In this document: positions 44,516 through 45,642 of the stretch, in pieces | Layout: every line of letters starts with the position of its first letter | How positions within the stretch are numbered: position 1 is the first letter of the stretch | NCBI RefSeq assembly: GCF_030651995.1 | Contig: NZ_JAUSBN010000017.1 | Coordinates: forward strand, 1-45,642 | Length of the DNA stretch: 45,642 bases | Direction: 5' to 3' | DNA from: Reyranella sp. | GTDB lineage: Bacteria; Pseudomonadota; Alphaproteobacteria; Reyranellales; Reyranellaceae | Program-made: the position numbers and the translations under genes | Notes under the pieces: generated by a model | The model's input: the letters and a program-made list of their open reading frames with translations, nothing else | What the model was told of the DNA's origin: nothing | Databases searched by the model: none

Positions 44516-45247
44516 TCAGTTCACGGCCGCGAGCGGCACGCCGCCCGGCTTGCGGCCGGCATGCAGCGCGCGGCCCATCGACAGGAAGGTCAGCAGCTCG
44601 AAGGCGAAGGCGTCGAGCTTCGCCGTCAGCACGCGGTTGGAACGGGTCAGCCAGTTGTAGCCCATGACCGCCGGCAACGCGACCGCCAGGCCGATGCCGG
44701 TCATGATCAGCGCCTCGCCCACCGGGCCCGCCACCTTGTCGAGCATCCCCGAGCCCGACATGCCGATCGCCACCAGCGCGTGATAGACGCCCCACACCGT
44801 CCCGAACAGGCCCACGAACGGCGCCGTCGCCCCGATCGTGGCCAGCATGGTGAGGCCGTTCTCCAGCGAGGTCGTCTCCTCGTCGAGCACCTTCTTGATC
44901 GTGCGCGTCAGGAACTCGGTCTCGCTGCCCGCCTCCTCGAGCTTGGCCGCGCCGAACTTCGCATGGTGCGCCTGGGCATGCAGCGAATGCGCCGTCAGAT
45001 GGCCGAACGGCTCCTGCGCCCCGTGGACGCTGAGTTCGTGCTGCACCTGCTCGAGCGACGTGGCGCTCCAGAAGAAGGTCAGGAACCGGCGGCTGCGCTT
45101 CTGCCGGATGACCTGCCCGATCCCCTTGTAGATGATCAGGTACCAGGAGATCGCCGACATCACCGCCAGCACGCCCAGCAGGATCCGGGCGACGATGTCC
45201 GCCTGCGCGAGAAAATGGCCGAAGCCCAGGGCCGATGCGTCGCCCAT
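44516..45247 (-). CDS. exbB: ExbB-type proton-channel subunit (MotA/TolQ/ExbB family)
   Basis: 243 aa, three membrane helices. Typical segments: IATIGATAPFVGLFGTVWGV and EALIMTGIGLAVALPAVMGYNWL. Forms the pentameric channel around ExbD. An 11-base gap precedes it from the TonB stop. TolQ is the alternative name, but ExbB fits the neighbouring TonB and PepSY genes. Confidence 0.94.
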   Translation of the reverse strand: MGDASALGFGHFLAQADIVARILLGVLAVMSAISWYLIIYKGIGQVIRQKRSRRFLTFFWSATSLEQVQHELSVHGAQEPFGHLTAHSLHAQAHHAKFGAAKLEEAGSETEFLTRTIKKVLDEETTSLENGLTMLATIGATAPFVGLFGTVWGVYHALVAIGMSGSGMLDKVAGPVGEALIMTGIGLAVALPAVMGYNWLTRSNRVLTAKLDAFAFELLTFLSMGRALHAGRKPGGVPLAAVN

Positions 45248-45258
45248 GCGATACTCTC

Positions 45259-45642
45259 CTACTGCAACACGAATTTGATCGGAACGTGGACCCAGACCGC
45301 CTGCGCCAGGCCGCCTTCCACGTAAGGTCGGAACTGCGCGGCGCGGACCGCGCTCAGCGCCGCCTGGTCGAGATCGGCATGGCCCGACGAAGAAGCCAGC
45401 GACACCTGGGCCGGCCGGCCGGTCACGTCGACCAGCACGCGGATCGTCGCCGTCCCCTGCTCGCCCGCCCGCCGCGAGCGCGTCGGATAGGCAGGATTGG
45501 GCTGCACCAGCCAGCCGAGTTGCGAGGCCTGCACCGTGCGCGGGGCCGCCGGGGCCGCCGGCGCGGCCTGTTGCGGCCCCGCCTCGACCGGTGCGGCCGG
45601 CCGTGCCGGCTGCGGCTTGCGCTGCACCGGCTTCGGCTCCGG
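45259..45642 (-). CDS. tonB: TonB, energy transducer (C-terminal part, cut by the window edge)
   Basis: 128 codons, 5' end outside the window. A Pro/Ala/Lys-rich spacer leads into the TonB C-terminal domain (PNPAYPTRSRRAGEQGTATIRVLVD... to VHVPIKFVLQ). It spans the periplasm and powers outer-membrane receptors. Only the last third is visible, so the membrane anchor is not seen. Followed directly by exbB and exbD. Confidence 0.9.
   Translation of the reverse strand, partial: PEPKPVQRKPQPARPAAPVEAGPQQAAPAAPAAPRTVQASQLGWLVQPNPAYPTRSRRAGEQGTATIRVLVDVTGRPAQVSLASSSGHADLDQAALSAVRAAQFRPYVEGGLAQAVWVHVPIKFVLQ

Noticed and set aside
1..45642. CRISPR array, IS element, prophage or rRNA
   Set aside because: No regularly spaced repeats, transposase, phage structural genes or rRNA sequence seen in any part of the window.

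Overview
The window is GC-rich, densely coding chromosomal DNA of an alphaproteobacterium. The ribosomal protein S4 sequence, the lgt–MidA-like–pgeF neighbourhood, an ethylmalonyl-CoA mutase, two TRAP transporters and an expansion of solute-binding proteins all fit that class. A Reyranella-like soil or water heterotroph is my best guess, but no 16S or other decisive marker is present. I see no rRNA, tRNA, IS element, prophage or CRISPR. No stretch longer than about 300 bases lacks a gene.

Layout. (1) 70–3795, plus strand: lgt, a MidA/NDUFAF7-type methyltransferase, pgeF and a lipoprotein. (2) 3926–10304: three paralogous family-5 ABC solute-binding proteins with no permease or ATPase genes. 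An HxlR regulator and a 2OG-Fe(II) oxygenase lie between the second and third. (3) 10457–21365, a continuous minus-strand run: an RND adaptor and pump, then an AMI1-like amidase, a NodL/Maa acetyltransferase, an AtzH/HpxZ-like protein, a COG3618 amidohydrolase and TRAP transporter 1. The last five units look like an uptake-and-hydrolysis module for an amide- or ureide-type compound. (4) 21511–26181, minus strand: rpsD with a long structured leader, then (upstream) emrA/emrB-like efflux genes, a TrmJ-type tRNA methyltransferase and an OsmC-family protein. (5) 26264–29215: citramalate synthase (cimA) divergent from a Fic protein with a C-terminal winged helix, with a perfect 10-bp inverted repeat between them. 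(6) 29248–35088, plus strand: an enolase-superfamily (mandelate racemase-type) enzyme, an ABC-F ATPase and TRAP transporter 2. (7) 35108–40508, minus strand, envelope genes: a small six-cysteine secreted protein, an M23 peptidase, an ATP-grasp enzyme, an M48 peptidase and a DUF898 membrane protein. (8) 40613–42595: ethylmalonyl-CoA mutase. (9) 42661–45642, minus strand: TonB (cut by the window edge), ExbB, ExbD and a PepSY-type membrane protein with a His-rich loop, together a TonB-dependent (probably iron/metal) energy-transduction operon.

Most genes fall in well-known families. The best leads are the Fic/cimA intergenic operator, the amidase–AtzH-like–amidohydrolase–TRAP module, the structured rpsD leader, the three orphan binding proteins, and the matching strong hairpins placed right after dctP in both TRAP operons.
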